The notes: generated by a model not told the origin, from the sequence alone. Shown: positions 50,558 to 60,200, counted from the stretch's first letter. The stretch: 64,000 nt of DNA from Flavobacterium sp. (GCF_017744675.1 NZ_JAGIAV010000004.1:933033-997032); one strand, 5' to 3'. Numbers and translations are program-made.

Positions 50558-51601
50558 TTACAACTCGTCTTCAACATTATGCGACTTCACATAATTCTGC
50601 CATTTCTCGATACAATCCTTAAAATCTTGAGGAAGTTCGGTATCAAAACGCATCATTTCGCCAGTAGTTGGATGAACAAATCCAAGCGTTTTAGCATGCA
50701 GCGCCTGACGTGGCAAAGCTTTAAAACAATTTTCTATAAACTGTTTGTATTTGGTAAAAGTCGTTCCTTTCAAAATCAAATGTCCGCCGTAACGCTCGTC
50801 ATTAAATAACGGATGTCCGATGTGTTTCATATGCGCACGAATCTGGTGTGTTCTTCCCGTTTCCAGTTTACAAGAAACCAAAGTTACATAACCAAAACGC
50901 TCCAAAACTTTATAGTGTGTAATGGCAGGTTTCCCAATTTCTGGATCATCAAAAACAGCCATTTGCATACGATCTTTCAAATGTCTGGCAAGATTTCCTT
51001 CAATTGTACCGCTGTCTGCCACAACATTTCCCCAAACTAGAGCAATATACTCACGTTCCGTTGTTTTAGCTTCAAATTGTTTGGCCAAATGCGTCATTGC
51101 AGCTTCTGTTTTAGCCACAACCAAAAGTCCAGAAGTATCTTTATCAATTCGGTGAACCAAACCTGGGCGTTCACTGCTATTCATTGGCAGATTTTCAAAA
51201 TGAAACGCCAAAGCATTTACCAAAGTCCCAGTATAATTGCCATGGCCTGGGTGTACTACCAATCCCGGCGGTTTATTGATAAGCAAAAGTGCATCATCTT
51301 CATAAACGATATCCAACGGAATATCTTCAGGATCTACCCTATTTTCAAATGGAGGATGCGACAACATAACCGTTATCACATCAAAAGGTTTTACTTTGTA
51401 ATTTGATTTTACTGGAATATCATTCACGAAAATGTTTCCGTTCGTAGCCGCATTCTGAATTTTATTTCTCGTGGCATTCGGAATCAAATACATTAAATAT
51501 TTGTCAATACGCAAAAACGCTTGACCTTTTGGGACTTCAAATCTGTAGTGCTCAAATAATTCGTCTTCCAGATCTAAATTTTCTTCAATATTATTGTTCA
51601 T
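50558..51601 (-). CDS. rluD: Ribosomal large-subunit pseudouridine synthase, RluD family
   Basis: I choose the ATG at 51601 (MNNNIEENLDLED, about 347 residues) rather than an in-frame ATG at 51652 that lies inside the upstream gene. An S4 RNA-binding domain (about 25-85: LRIDKYLMYLIPNATRNKIQ) is followed by the catalytic domain with HRIDKDTSGLLVVAKT and TGRTHQIRAHMKHIGHPLFN. It isomerises uridines in 23S rRNA. The start overlaps the PASTA gene end by 11 bp, a coupled arrangement also followed by ddl on the other strand. Confidence 0.93.
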   Translation of the reverse strand: MNNNIEENLDLEDELFEHYRFEVPKGQAFLRIDKYLMYLIPNATRNKIQNAATNGNIFVNDIPVKSNYKVKPFDVITVMLSHPPFENRVDPEDIPLDIVYEDDALLLINKPPGLVVHPGHGNYTGTLVNALAFHFENLPMNSSERPGLVHRIDKDTSGLLVVAKTEAAMTHLAKQFEAKTTEREYIALVWGNVVADSGTIEGNLARHLKDRMQMAVFDDPEIGKPAITHYKVLERFGYVTLVSCKLETGRTHQIRAHMKHIGHPLFNDERYGGHLILKGTTFTKYKQFIENCFKALPRQALHAKTLGFVHPTTGEMMRFDTELPQDFKDCIEKWQNYVKSHNVEDEL

Positions 51602-52211
51602 CAGCTGGGGTTTCTGCAGGCACCGCAGTACTATCTGTTGCCTGACTTTCATCTACATAACTTGCTTTTCCGTCTCCTAAAACCAAATCAATTTTAGAAG
51701 CTTTAAGCACTCTGTCTCCTACTTTTAAGTTTCTTCCTTTGTAACGCATTTCCAAAACCATATCTTTTCCAAGGTTCGGAATATACGTAATCGTTCCTGG
51801 CTCAAGACCTAATGCCTTCAACGTTGGCACAGCTTCACGATACGTTTTCTCGATTAAATCTGGAATTTTCACAGAAGAAAAACCAGAGGCATTAATCTTG
51901 ATATAAATTTTTCTACCCACTTTTACCATCGTTCCCGGCAGCGGATCTTGCTCAACAACACTATATTTTGGGTATTCACTTCTGTAATCAACACTGTCCA
52001 AAAGAACGTAATCTAAATCTAGTTCGTCCAATTTTTGTTCTACTTGCTCTTCAGTCAATTTAGACAAATTCGGAACCGCAATTTCGTGTCCATGATCTGT
52101 TGTAAAAGTTAACCAATGCATAAATAAATAACCAATAACCGCGATAATGGCAGCGGCCGCAAGCAATTGCAAGAAAAAAACTCGGCTTGTTAAATACTGA
52201 CGTAAACTCAT
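51591..52211 (-). CDS. Membrane-anchored PASTA-domain protein
   Basis: The 206-residue protein has one transmembrane helix (about 11-30, FFLQLLAAAAIIAVIGYLFM) and two to three PASTA repeats in the periplasm: VPNLSKLTEEQVEQKLDELD, YSVVEQDPLPGTMVKVGRKI, IPDLIEKTYREAVPTLKALG. PASTA repeats are known to bind peptidoglycan fragments or beta-lactams in Ser/Thr kinases and PBPs, but no kinase domain is present here. It is the first gene of a pair with rluD. The adjacent ddl gene (cell-wall synthesis) fits a peptidoglycan theme. Confidence 0.9.
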   Translation of the reverse strand: MSLRQYLTSRVFFLQLLAAAAIIAVIGYLFMHWLTFTTDHGHEIAVPNLSKLTEEQVEQKLDELDLDYVLLDSVDYRSEYPKYSVVEQDPLPGTMVKVGRKIYIKINASGFSSVKIPDLIEKTYREAVPTLKALGLEPGTITYIPNLGKDMVLEMRYKGRNLKVGDRVLKASKIDLVLGDGKASYVDESQATDSTAVPAETPADEQ

Positions 52212-52699
52212 AAATTTATTTTTAATAGCGACAAAGATAAAGTATTTCGTTTCAAAAAAAATGATAATTTTGTTTAAAACAAAGAACTCTTGGAATTTGG
52301 AATTTCAAAATCTGATTTTTTATTTTTCAGGAGCTGTTTCCTGCTGTCCGCTGTATCTTTTCCCTGCTAAAGAAGCAGAAAAAAGGATGCCGCTCACATC
52401 AGGGCTAGGGCACTCGGTTTCATAACAACGTTATTTAATAGAAATTAGTGCAATTTTATTCTCGAGAAGATTATAACCATATAGTTTGTCTTCCTGAGCG
52501 AAGTCGAAGGATTTGCATTTAAATAAGACAATCTTTGTAGAGCTACTTGCGAAGATTTCTCCTTCGTCGAAATGACAATATTGAGAGAAAATCTTTTTAA
52601 TCTGTGCAATCAGTGGCAAAAGATAAAGAAATTCGTGAATTCGTGGCAGAAAAACTTGAAACATTAAACTTGAAACAATTTAAAAAATAAAAATATACA
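52212..52699. other. Repeat-rich intergenic region between PASTA and ddl genes
   Basis: No gene. The 234-bp minus-strand frame at 52431-52664 is built from flavobacterial intergenic repeat words (cgaagtcgaagg, ttcgtcgaaatgac, aaattcgtgaattcgtgg, aacttgaaac) and is not regarded as coding. The 18-mer at 52629-52646 equals that at 46135-46152. Confidence 0.6.
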
Positions 52700-53671
52700 A
52701 TGAAAAACATTGCCATTATCATGGGCGGCTATTCTAGCGAATACAAGATTTCTTTAATCAGCGGAAATGTCGTTTATCAATATCTTGACAAAACAAAATA
52801 CAACGGATTCCGCATTCACATTTTCAAAGAAAAATGGGTTTATGTTGACCAAAACGACGCCGAATTCCCAATCGATAGAAATGATTTTTCAGTAACGGTA
52901 AATGGCGAAAAAATCACATTTGACTGTGTTTTCAACGCTATTCACGGAACTCCAGGAGAAGACGGATTAATGCAAGCTTATTTTGAATTAATCGGTCTAC
53001 CGCAATCTTCTTGCGATTATTACCAAGCCGCTCTAACATTCAACAAAAGAGATTTACTGTCTGTTTTAAAACCATACGGAATCAAAACAGCAGTTTCATA
53101 TTATTTAAACAAAGGAGACGAAATCAATACAGCCGAAATCGTTAAAAAAGTCGGACTTCCTTGTTTCGTAAAACCAAACAAAGCAGGTTCAAGTTTCGGA
53201 ATCTCAAAAGTAAAAACAGAAGCCGAACTTCCAATTGCGATTGAAGTAGCTTACAAAGAAGACAACGAAATCATTATTGAAAGTTTCCTTGACGGAACCG
53301 AAGTTTCTGTTGGGGTAATTAACTACAAAGGCGAAATCAAAGTGTTGCCAATTACAGAAATTGTATCAGACAATGATTTCTTCGATTACGAAGCAAAATA
53401 TGAAGGAAAATCGCAAGAAATAACGCCAGCAAGAATCTCTGACGAAATGACCAGAAAAGTGGGCGAAACAGCAAAACGCGCTTACGAAGTTTTAAAAATG
53501 AAAGGTTTCTCAAGAAGCGAATTCATCATTGTAAACGACGAACCACACATGTTGGAAATGAACACCATTCCAGGTTTAACAACAGAGAGTTTGATTCCGC
53601 AACAAGCAAAAGCAGCCGGAATTTCTCTAGAAGATTTATTTACAAATGCAATTGAACTAGCTTTAAGATAG
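52700..53671 (+). CDS. ddl: D-alanine--D-alanine ligase
   Basis: The 323-residue ATP-grasp enzyme ligates two D-Ala for peptidoglycan. Motifs: MGGYSSEYKISLISG (N-domain substrate loop), NAIHGTPGEDGLMQAYFEL, FVKPNKAGSSFGISKV, the ATP loop with IIESFLDGTEVSVG, and MLEMNTIPGLTTESLIPQQA (metal and D-Ala site). Length is slightly over the usual 305-320. It is followed by a terminator and then coaD. Divergent from the PASTA/rluD pair. Confidence 0.96.
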   Translation: MKNIAIIMGGYSSEYKISLISGNVVYQYLDKTKYNGFRIHIFKEKWVYVDQNDAEFPIDRNDFSVTVNGEKITFDCVFNAIHGTPGEDGLMQAYFELIGLPQSSCDYYQAALTFNKRDLLSVLKPYGIKTAVSYYLNKGDEINTAEIVKKVGLPCFVKPNKAGSSFGISKVKTEAELPIAIEVAYKEDNEIIIESFLDGTEVSVGVINYKGEIKVLPITEIVSDNDFFDYEAKYEGKSQEITPARISDEMTRKVGETAKRAYEVLKMKGFSRSEFIIVNDEPHMLEMNTIPGLTTESLIPQQAKAAGISLEDLFTNAIELALR

Positions 53672-53684
53672 ATGCTAAGATACT

Positions 53685-53715
53685 GAGGTGCTAAGACTCT
53701 AAGTTTTAGCACCTC
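53685..53715 (+). terminator. ddl terminator
   Basis: A perfect 10-bp stem (53685-53694 and 53706-53715, gaggtgctaa / ttagcacctc) is followed by a run of T, 14 bp after the ddl stop. Confidence 0.8.
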
Positions 53716-53801
53716 ATTTTTTTCAAGCTAAGCGAAGTCGAAGCCCAGTCTTCTAAAAACTTAGCCCCTTAGAATCTCAGAACCTTAGAACCTAAAAAAA
53801 A

Positions 53802-54260
53802 ATGCGAAAAGCCATATTCCCTGGATCATTTGACCCAATCACACTTGGACACGAAGATATTATCAAAAGAGGAATTCCTTTATTTGACGAAATTGTAATT
53901 GCCATTGGTGTCAATGCCGAAAAAAAATACATGTTTTCATTAGAAGAAAGAAAACGCTTTATCGAAGAAACTTTCAAAGACGAACCAAAAGTCACGGTCA
54001 TCACTTATGAAGGATTAACTATCGATTTGGCAAAAAAAGAAAAAGCCAATTTCATTTTAAGAGGTTTACGCAATCCAGCCGATTTCGAATTCGAAAAAGC
54101 CATTGCACATACCAATAGAAAACTTTCCAAAATAGAAACCGTTTTCTTGCTGACAGCTGCAAGTACTTCTTTTATCAGTTCGAGCATTGTACGTGACGTA
54201 TTGCGTCATGGAGGTGAATACGAAATGCTGGTTCCTGATGCTGTTAGAGTTAAGAAATAA
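53802..54260 (+). CDS. coaD: Pantetheine-phosphate adenylyltransferase
   Basis: The 152-residue enzyme carries the nucleotidyltransferase motif PGSFDPITLGHEDIIKRG (TxGH), the pantetheine-binding segment RGLRNPADFEFEKAIAHTNR, and the C-terminal ISSSIVRD motif. It forms dephospho-CoA from phosphopantetheine and ATP, the fourth step of CoA synthesis. Length is standard for the hexameric bacterial enzyme. It is separated from ddl by a terminator. Confidence 0.97.
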   Translation: MRKAIFPGSFDPITLGHEDIIKRGIPLFDEIVIAIGVNAEKKYMFSLEERKRFIEETFKDEPKVTVITYEGLTIDLAKKEKANFILRGLRNPADFEFEKAIAHTNRKLSKIETVFLLTAASTSFISSSIVRDVLRHGGEYEMLVPDAVRVKK

Positions 54261-54292
54261 AGAACTAACCAAAATCTAAATCTCACAAATTA

Positions 54293-54865
54293 ATGACATT
54301 ACCTAAAACAATCATCTTTTTTTTTCTACTAACTTTCTGTAACACTTCTTTCAGTCAAAAATATTTTGGTCAAATAGTAACAACGAAAAACGACACTTTG
54401 AGTGTTGAAATAAAACTTGATGCTTCATCTTTCAATGTTAACCGATTAATTTATTTACAAGATAAAATTTCAGTTATAGAAGATGGAGTCACTAAAACTT
54501 ATTTACCAAAAGATTTAAAAAGTTTTAAAATTAGACTAGAAAAAGAAGTAGTTCCTTTTGAAAGTGTTGATGAATCATTGTTTGCTCAAATTCTCTATTC
54601 AAACAAAATAAAACTTTATAAGATATTAGACAAAATATCTCATAGCCACATTATTAGATTATACATCATAAAAAAAGTAAACGATAAAAATTACTACAAA
54701 ATGCCTGCAATGGGTCTTAGCAGACTAATTACAAAAGATGCCATGTTACCAGCAATTGAAGATTGTAAAGTCTCTTATGAAAAAATTAAAAATGACGAGA
54801 TCAAAATTAAAGATGAAAAAATACTTGTAGAATTTATCAAAGATTATGAACGCGATTGTTTTTAA
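54293..54865 (+). CDS. Hypothetical secreted protein, 190 residues
   Basis: A signal peptide (IIFFFLLTFCNTSFSQ, cleavage near residue 22) precedes a Lys-rich beta-type domain (KYFGQIVTTKNDTLSVEIKL, DKISVIEDGVTKTYLPKDLK). The pattern G-I-T-KNDTL-V-I resembles flavobacterial secreted proteins that begin with the same motif, but no function is known to me. It starts 32 bp after coaD and may ride on its transcript. The low GC content is noticeable beside coaD. Confidence 0.7.
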   Translation: MTLPKTIIFFFLLTFCNTSFSQKYFGQIVTTKNDTLSVEIKLDASSFNVNRLIYLQDKISVIEDGVTKTYLPKDLKSFKIRLEKEVVPFESVDESLFAQILYSNKIKLYKILDKISHSHIIRLYIIKKVNDKNYYKMPAMGLSRLITKDAMLPAIEDCKVSYEKIKNDEIKIKDEKILVEFIKDYERDCF

Positions 54866-54961
54866 AAACTACTTAGCAATTAAGATAAGGACAAAACATA
54901 AAATTTGCAATGCTTATCAATTATAAGTAATTTCGCATTTTAAAAAAACAAACAATAAATA

Positions 54962-55540
54962 ATGAGCATCGAGAGAGAATTAAGCAAACGTAGCGGATCT
55001 AAATGCGAACTTTGCGGAAATGAAGAAAATTTAAAAGTTTATCAAGTCCTTCCAACTAGAAAAGGCGGTCTTGACGAAGCTGTATTTGCCTGCAATACTT
55101 GTGTAGACCAAATTGAAAATCCTGATAATATAGATTTAAATCACTGGAGATGCCTTAACGACAGTATGTGGAACGAAAATATTCCAGTACAAGTTGTCGC
55201 TTGGAGAATGTTAAGCCGTTTGCGCGCCGCAGGATGGCCACAAGAATTATTAGATATGATGTATCTTGATGACGATACGCTAGAATGGGCAAAAGCAACA
55301 GGAGAAGGCGAAGATGACGAAAACAAATTAGTTCACCGCGACAGTAACGGTGTAGTGCTACAACACGGAGATTCTGTAGTTTTAATCAAAGATCTTAAAG
55401 TAAAAGGATCAAGCATGGTTGCCAAACAAGGAACAGCCGTGAGAAACATCCGTTTAGACCACGAAAACGCTGAATATATTGAAGGAAAAGTCGATGGACA
55501 GCAGATTGTAATTATCACGCAGTATGTGAAGAAAATATAA
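54962..55540 (+). CDS. PhnA-family zinc-ribbon protein
   Basis: The 192-residue protein has an N-terminal zinc ribbon (CELCGNEENLKVYQV, then CNTCVDQ, about 15-50), a helical middle (LNHWRCLNDSMWNENIPVQV) and the typical C-terminal PhnA domain VLQHGDSVVLIKDLKVKGSS, then VKQGTAVRNIRL-like strands. The family (YjdM/PhnA) was first linked with phosphonate utilisation, but it is not required for C-P bond cleavage and its role is open. The C-terminal domain is a beta barrel. Single gene. Confidence 0.9.
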   Translation: MSIERELSKRSGSKCELCGNEENLKVYQVLPTRKGGLDEAVFACNTCVDQIENPDNIDLNHWRCLNDSMWNENIPVQVVAWRMLSRLRAAGWPQELLDMMYLDDDTLEWAKATGEGEDDENKLVHRDSNGVVLQHGDSVVLIKDLKVKGSSMVAKQGTAVRNIRLDHENAEYIEGKVDGQQIVIITQYVKKI

Positions 55541-55752
55541 TTTTTGAGGTTCAAAGGAACAAAGGGACAAAGGTTTCTTAGAATACTTTTTAATTCAAAC
55601 TCAAAAGTTCGCAAAGTTTTATTGATAAAGCTTTGCGAACTTTGCGCTTTTAAAAGCTTCATAAATAAAAAAATCAACTCCCGATAACTATCAGATCCCG
55701 CCTAAACTATACACAAAGTATATCAAACTTGAAACCTGAAACTTGAAACAAA
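55541..55752. repeat. Intergenic repeat region after the PhnA gene
   Basis: Contains the words ttcgcaaag and ctttgcgaa in inverted order (about 55604-55650) and the repeated word cttgaaac (55723-55750), both also found near 58000 and 63320. No coding sequence. Confidence 0.55.
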
Positions 55753-55779
55753 AAAAGCCGTTCGATTAGAACGGCTTTT
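55753..55779. terminator. Hairpin terminator between convergent genes
   Basis: A perfect 11-bp stem (55753-55763 and 55769-55779, aaaagccgttc / gaacggctttt) has a 5-nt loop. Confidence 0.8.
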
Positions 55780-55865
55780 CTTGATATATTAGAGACAAAG
55801 GTTAAAACTTTGTCCCTTTGTCACTTTGTCCCTTTGTTACTTTGTTCCTTTGAACCTTAAAGAAA

Positions 55866-56309
55866 CTATTTTTGAAACAATTTACTGATTTGATCTTTTA
55901 CGAAAGGCTCAGAAACATTGTTTGTTGCTGCGTCTCTTTCTTTACCAGAAACCATAAATTGTACTGTAGCTTTGTCTGGAACAACATTTCCTGTGTAGTG
56001 CAACCAAATGTAGTTGTTAGGTAACTCTAATTTGATATCGTACAACGGAGAAGCTGTAAATCCGCCCATGATAATGTTGTATAAAGAATTATAAGCATTA
56101 TCAATGTTTTTGAACGAGAATTTTCTCAAAGTCGAATCATCATCACTTTGAACGATAGTGTAATACACAGTGTATTCGTCACCAATTTTCTGAATGTAAT
56201 TGTTATTTACTTTTCCTAATTTTTCTACAGGAACCGTTTCTAGAACCTTAACCTGTGCAAACGAAATAAAAGTAAAAAACAATGCGGCAAGAGTAATAAT
56301 CTTTTTCAT
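55866..56309 (-). CDS. Hypothetical secreted protein, 147 residues
   Basis: A clear signal peptide (KKIITLAALFFTFISFAQ, cleavage after residue 18) is followed by a small domain with strands KVLETVPVEKLGKV and GDEYTVYYTIVQSDDDSTLR and an alanine/threonine-rich end. No motif known to me. It may be a periplasmic or surface-associated protein of a lineage-specific family. Single gene, with repeats on both sides. Confidence 0.75.
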   Translation of the reverse strand: MKKIITLAALFFTFISFAQVKVLETVPVEKLGKVNNNYIQKIGDEYTVYYTIVQSDDDSTLRKFSFKNIDNAYNSLYNIIMGGFTASPLYDIKLELPNNYIWLHYTGNVVPDKATVQFMVSGKERDAATNNVSEPFVKDQISKLFQK

Positions 56310-56556
56310 ATAGTATTTGGGGTTACAATTTTACGAACACAAAAAAACATAGAAATATTGAAAAAACACCTATCAATTCGTTATTTTTTTAACATAAAAT
56401 TGTAAAACTTAGTGATACAATTTTAAAGCACTGAAATACAAATAAATAAACGCCAAAAAAATTAAAATTCCAAACTCGTGAAATTCCAAATTCCAAAAAA
56501 GAGCGCAGCGATTTTTATAAATCTAAAATCAGAAATCTAAAATCTAAAATCACCAA

Positions 56557-57918
56557 TCAATACTTCCCTCTCTTCTCGTCTTCTTCTTTCTTGATGACAT
56601 TGCGGGCAACTTCTATTTTAAACTTCTTACCCTTCATTTTCTCATCTTTAATGTTTTTCAGCAAATCTTTTACTTTATTGTATTTTACTGCTGCAAACGA
56701 AACAAAATCTTTTACTTCGATTAATCCTAAATCGTCTTTTTCTAGCTTTCCTTTTTGAGAAAAGAAACCGACAATATCAAATTTATTGAGTTTTGTCTTT
56801 TTTCCGCCACTGATGTATATGGTTTGAAATTTTGGCGGTTGCGGAAGCGAAACTTTTCCTTCCACATCTAAAATGTCCATTTCATAATCTATATAATCCA
56901 ATTCTTTTTCACTTTCGTGAATGATTACATACGCCGTTCCTGTTGCTTGCATACGCGCTGTACGTCCATTTCTATGCGTGAATTCGTCTTCTTTTAAAGG
57001 CAAATGATAATGAATAACATGTTTCATTTCTGGAATATCCAAACCTCTAGCAGCCAAATCTGTCGTAACCAAATACGTAACGCTTCCGTTTCTAAACTGA
57101 ATTAAAGCACGTTCGCGCTCTTCCTGATCCATTCCGCCGTGATAATATACCGAATAGATTCCTTTTTCTTTTAAAGTGTCGCTAATACGTTCTGCAGCAT
57201 CGCGATGATTACAGAAAATAATCGCCGATTCTGATTTTAAAGAGCAAATCAAATTGAATAAACTCTGTAATTTATCTTTCGCTGGCGAAATCACCATTTT
57301 CATCGAAAGATTCGTCTTCTCTTCTTCTTCTGGAATAAAATCCAAAACAACTGGATTTACAACTCGCGTATATTTCGGAATTTCAATATCTGAAGTGGCA
57401 GAAACCAAAACGCGTTTGTTTACTCTTGATAATCTTCCAATGATAAAAGACATTTGTTCATGAAAACCTAATTGAAGCGATTTGTCAAACTCGTCTAAAA
57501 CTAAAGTCTGAATTTTATCGGTTCTAAAAGTTTCTCTTTCGATATGATCGGCAATTCTTCCAGGCGTTCCAATTAACACCGCTGGCGGATTGCTTAAATT
57601 TTTGATTTCTGTTTCAATTGAATGTCCGCCATAACAAATATTGACTTTGTATTGCGTTCCCATTTTTTTCCAAACCTGTTCAATTTGAAGACCAAGTTCG
57701 CGTGACGGAACCAAAATCAAACACTGAACAGACAATACTTCAGGCTGCAACAATTCCAATATCGGAAGCAGGAAAGCCAATGTTTTTCCAGATCCTGTTG
57801 GAGAAAGTAGTAAAGTATTGTTTTCGTTTAAAATAGCATCATGTGCCATTTCCTGCATTTCGTTCAGGCTCTTAATTCCTAAATTCGAAAGTATATCGTT
57901 GGAATGGTGTTTTTTCAT
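56557..57918 (-). CDS. DEAD-box RNA helicase, DbpA-like
   Basis: The 453-residue protein has RecA-like domain 1 with the Q-motif (LGIKSLNEMQEMAHDAIL), Walker A SPTGSGKT, PSRELGLQIE, GTPGRIADHI, the Walker B LVLDEFD and SAT (VSATSD). RecA-like domain 2 follows with HRNGRTARM. The C-terminal domain (about 370-445, VGFFSQKGKLEKDDLGLIEV) is the DbpA-type RNA-binding domain that targets 23S rRNA hairpin 92. The Walker B box reads DEFD rather than DEAD, a tolerated variant. Likely role: large-subunit ribosome assembly. Single gene. Confidence 0.92.
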   Translation of the reverse strand: MKKHHSNDILSNLGIKSLNEMQEMAHDAILNENNTLLLSPTGSGKTLAFLLPILELLQPEVLSVQCLILVPSRELGLQIEQVWKKMGTQYKVNICYGGHSIETEIKNLSNPPAVLIGTPGRIADHIERETFRTDKIQTLVLDEFDKSLQLGFHEQMSFIIGRLSRVNKRVLVSATSDIEIPKYTRVVNPVVLDFIPEEEEKTNLSMKMVISPAKDKLQSLFNLICSLKSESAIIFCNHRDAAERISDTLKEKGIYSVYYHGGMDQEERERALIQFRNGSVTYLVTTDLAARGLDIPEMKHVIHYHLPLKEDEFTHRNGRTARMQATGTAYVIIHESEKELDYIDYEMDILDVEGKVSLPQPPKFQTIYISGGKKTKLNKFDIVGFFSQKGKLEKDDLGLIEVKDFVSFAAVKYNKVKDLLKNIKDEKMKGKKFKIEVARNVIKKEEDEKRGKY

Positions 57919-57990
57919 GCTGCAAAAGTAGGGAAAATTTGTTTCAGGTTTTTCTTGTTTCAGGTTTCAAGTTATCATGCTTGTGATTTA

Positions 57991-58137
57991 ACCGCAAAGC
58001 ACGCAAAGTTTTTTTTGCTTTTGTTTGAGTTGAGCAAACGCAAAGAACGCAAAGCTTTGTATATAAAACTTTGCGTAACCTTAGCGCCATTGCAAAAAAA
58101 CCTTGCGAACTTTGCGAAACCTTAGTGTCTTTGCGGT
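57991..58137. repeat. MITE-like imperfect palindrome, about 147 bp
   Basis: Terminal inverted repeats accgcaaag (57991-57999) and ctttgcggt (58129-58137) bracket several internal copies of gcaaag/ctttgcg that pair with each other (for example near 58040 and 58070). A repeat of cttgaaac/catgaaac words follows at 58160-58190. No coding sequence in the gap 57919-58225. Confidence 0.6.
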
Positions 58138-58225
58138 AAAAAACTACACGCAAAGCATATCAAACATGAAACATGAAACATGAAACAAAAAAAACTATAT
58201 TTGGTTCTTAGTTAAAACCAGAACC

Positions 58226-59953
58226 ATGAAACTTTTCACCATTCTCATTTCACTTTTCACAATCTCTATTTCTGCTCAAAACAATAAAAAATACGATACC
58301 TTTTTTGAAAAAGGAAACGGAAATCAATCCGCATCTTATCAGGAAACTATTGCTTATTTTAAAATGCTCGCTGCTGATTTTCCGACTATCCAAATAAAAG
58401 AAATGGGACTGACCGATTCTGGCGAACCCCTACACATGATTACGTTTAATCCCGACAAAGAATTTGATTTTGATAAAATCCAGAAGACCAAAGCCGTCTT
58501 GTTTGTCAATAACGGAATACACGCTGGAGAACCTGACGGAATCGATGCGACCATGCAATTCTACAGAGATTTGGCAACAGGGAAAATGAAAGCGCCAAAA
58601 AATACTGTTTTGGTGGCAATTCCAGTTTATAATATCGGCGGAGCTTTAAACCGAAATTCGACAACTCGCGCCAATCAAGACGGACCAGAAGTTTACGGTT
58701 TTAGAGGAAACGCCAGAAACTACGATTTGAATCGTGATTTAATGAAATCCGATACTCGAAATACAAAAAGTTTTGTAGAGATTTTTCAGAAAATAAACGC
58801 TGATGTTTTTATCGACAATCATGTGAGTAACGGTTCTGATTACCAATACAAACTGACGTATATCATGACGCAGCACAACAAACTCGGAATGGTTTTAGGC
58901 AATTTTATGAATGATGAAATGATGCCCGCTTTGGTAAAAGATCTTCAGAAAAAGAAAATCGAAACAACGCCTTATGTAGATTCGTTTAAAGACACTCCAG
59001 ACAAAGGTTTCGGACAGTTTGTTGATAGTCCGCGATATACAACTGGTTATACTTCTTTGTTTAATACGATTGGTTTTGTGGTTGAAACGCACATGCTGAA
59101 AAAATACGCAGAACGTGTAAAAATGACCTACGAATACATGAAAACAACTATGGATTTCACCGATGCCAATTATCAGAAAATCAAAGAACTTCGTGTAAAG
59201 AATTTAGAGCAATATCAGCCTAAAAAATCCTATACTTTAAAATGGGAAATGGACAGTACGAAAGCAACCAAATTTACCTTTTTAGGTTATGAAGCAGGTT
59301 ACAAAAAAAGCGAAGCCACAACAGGAGATCGTTTATATTACGACCGAAGCAAACCGTACAAAAAAGATATTCCGTATATCAAAGAATTCAAATCGGCTAA
59401 AGAAATTGTGATTCCGACAGCTTATATTGTTCCAAGAGGTTATTGGAATATTATTGACCTTTTGAAAAACAATAACATATCTTTCAGACAATTTAAAAAC
59501 GATACCGTTGTTGAGGTGGAAAGTTATAAAATTGCCGAGTTTAAAACGTCTTCGTTTGCGTATGAAGGTCATTACCCGCACCGAAACACAACCGTAACTT
59601 CTACAAAAGTTAAAATGAATTTTGCTAAAGGAGATTATTACGTTCCAACAAACCAAAAAGGTGTAAAATATCTTCTAGAAGCTTTTGAACCAGAAGGAGT
59701 TGATTCGTTTTTTAATTGGAATTTCTTCGACGCTATTTTACAGCAAAAAGAACATTACTCTCAATATATTTTTGAAGATACTGCCGCTCAGCTTTTAAAA
59801 GACAATCCAACTCTAAAAGCAGAACTAGAAACCAAAAAACAAAATGACCGCGAATTCGCAAAAAGCGCCGAAGCCCAATTGGACTGGATTTACAAGCATT
59901 CTGTTTATTATGAAAAAGCACATATGCAGTATCCTGTTTATCGTGTTTTGTAG
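58226..59953 (+). CDS. Secreted M14-family zinc carboxypeptidase
   Basis: The 575-residue protein has a signal peptide (1-18, ending ISISAQ) and an M14 catalytic domain (about 35-310). The zinc ligands are His99 and Glu102 (HAGEPDG) and His199 (IDNHVSNGS). Substrate-binding NYDLNRD and a conserved GFVVETHML stretch follow. A C-terminal beta-rich extension of about 200 residues completes the chain. It removes C-terminal residues or cleaves peptidoglycan-like amide bonds. The distinct C-terminal half suggests a subfamily typical of Bacteroidota. Single gene. Confidence 0.9.
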   Translation: MKLFTILISLFTISISAQNNKKYDTFFEKGNGNQSASYQETIAYFKMLAADFPTIQIKEMGLTDSGEPLHMITFNPDKEFDFDKIQKTKAVLFVNNGIHAGEPDGIDATMQFYRDLATGKMKAPKNTVLVAIPVYNIGGALNRNSTTRANQDGPEVYGFRGNARNYDLNRDLMKSDTRNTKSFVEIFQKINADVFIDNHVSNGSDYQYKLTYIMTQHNKLGMVLGNFMNDEMMPALVKDLQKKKIETTPYVDSFKDTPDKGFGQFVDSPRYTTGYTSLFNTIGFVVETHMLKKYAERVKMTYEYMKTTMDFTDANYQKIKELRVKNLEQYQPKKSYTLKWEMDSTKATKFTFLGYEAGYKKSEATTGDRLYYDRSKPYKKDIPYIKEFKSAKEIVIPTAYIVPRGYWNIIDLLKNNNISFRQFKNDTVVEVESYKIAEFKTSSFAYEGHYPHRNTTVTSTKVKMNFAKGDYYVPTNQKGVKYLLEAFEPEGVDSFFNWNFFDAILQQKEHYSQYIFEDTAAQLLKDNPTLKAELETKKQNDREFAKSAEAQLDWIYKHSVYYEKAHMQYPVYRVL

Positions 59954-59971
59954 ATTTTTTTTATAACGCAA

Positions 59972-60087
59972 TCCCGATAGCTATCGGGAGCTAAGTTTTT
60001 TTGCTTTTGATTGTGTTTAGCAAAACGCTGAGATCGCAAAGCTGTACGTTTAGAACTTTGTCAAAGTTTCAAACTTTGACAAAGTTA
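59972..60087. repeat. Intergenic repeats after the M14 peptidase
   Basis: An 18-bp perfect palindrome around cccgatagctatcggg (59972-59989) is followed by aactttgtcaaagtt / aactttgacaaagtt inverted units at about 60055-60087. No coding sequence. Confidence 0.6.
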
Positions 60088-60125
60088 GCGCAACGATAGC
60101 GCAGATTTGCAATCTCATTCAAGAT

Positions 60126-60170
60126 GACATAAAACAAAAGCCGTATAAAATTACACGGCTTCATATTTTA
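60126..60170 (-). terminator. Terminator inside a duplicated 45-bp segment (copy 1)
   Basis: The stem aagccgt (60138-60144) and acggctt (60155-60161) has a 10-nt loop. The whole 45 bp is identical to 61229-61273. It ends the small-protein array on the minus strand. Confidence 0.75.
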
Positions 60171-60200
60171 TATCATTTTATCGCAGTCTTATTTTTAAAA

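Noticed and set aside
52431-52664. Minus-strand 77-codon frame between the PASTA and ddl genes
   Set aside because: It is composed of intergenic repeat words that recur elsewhere in the window; not considered a gene.
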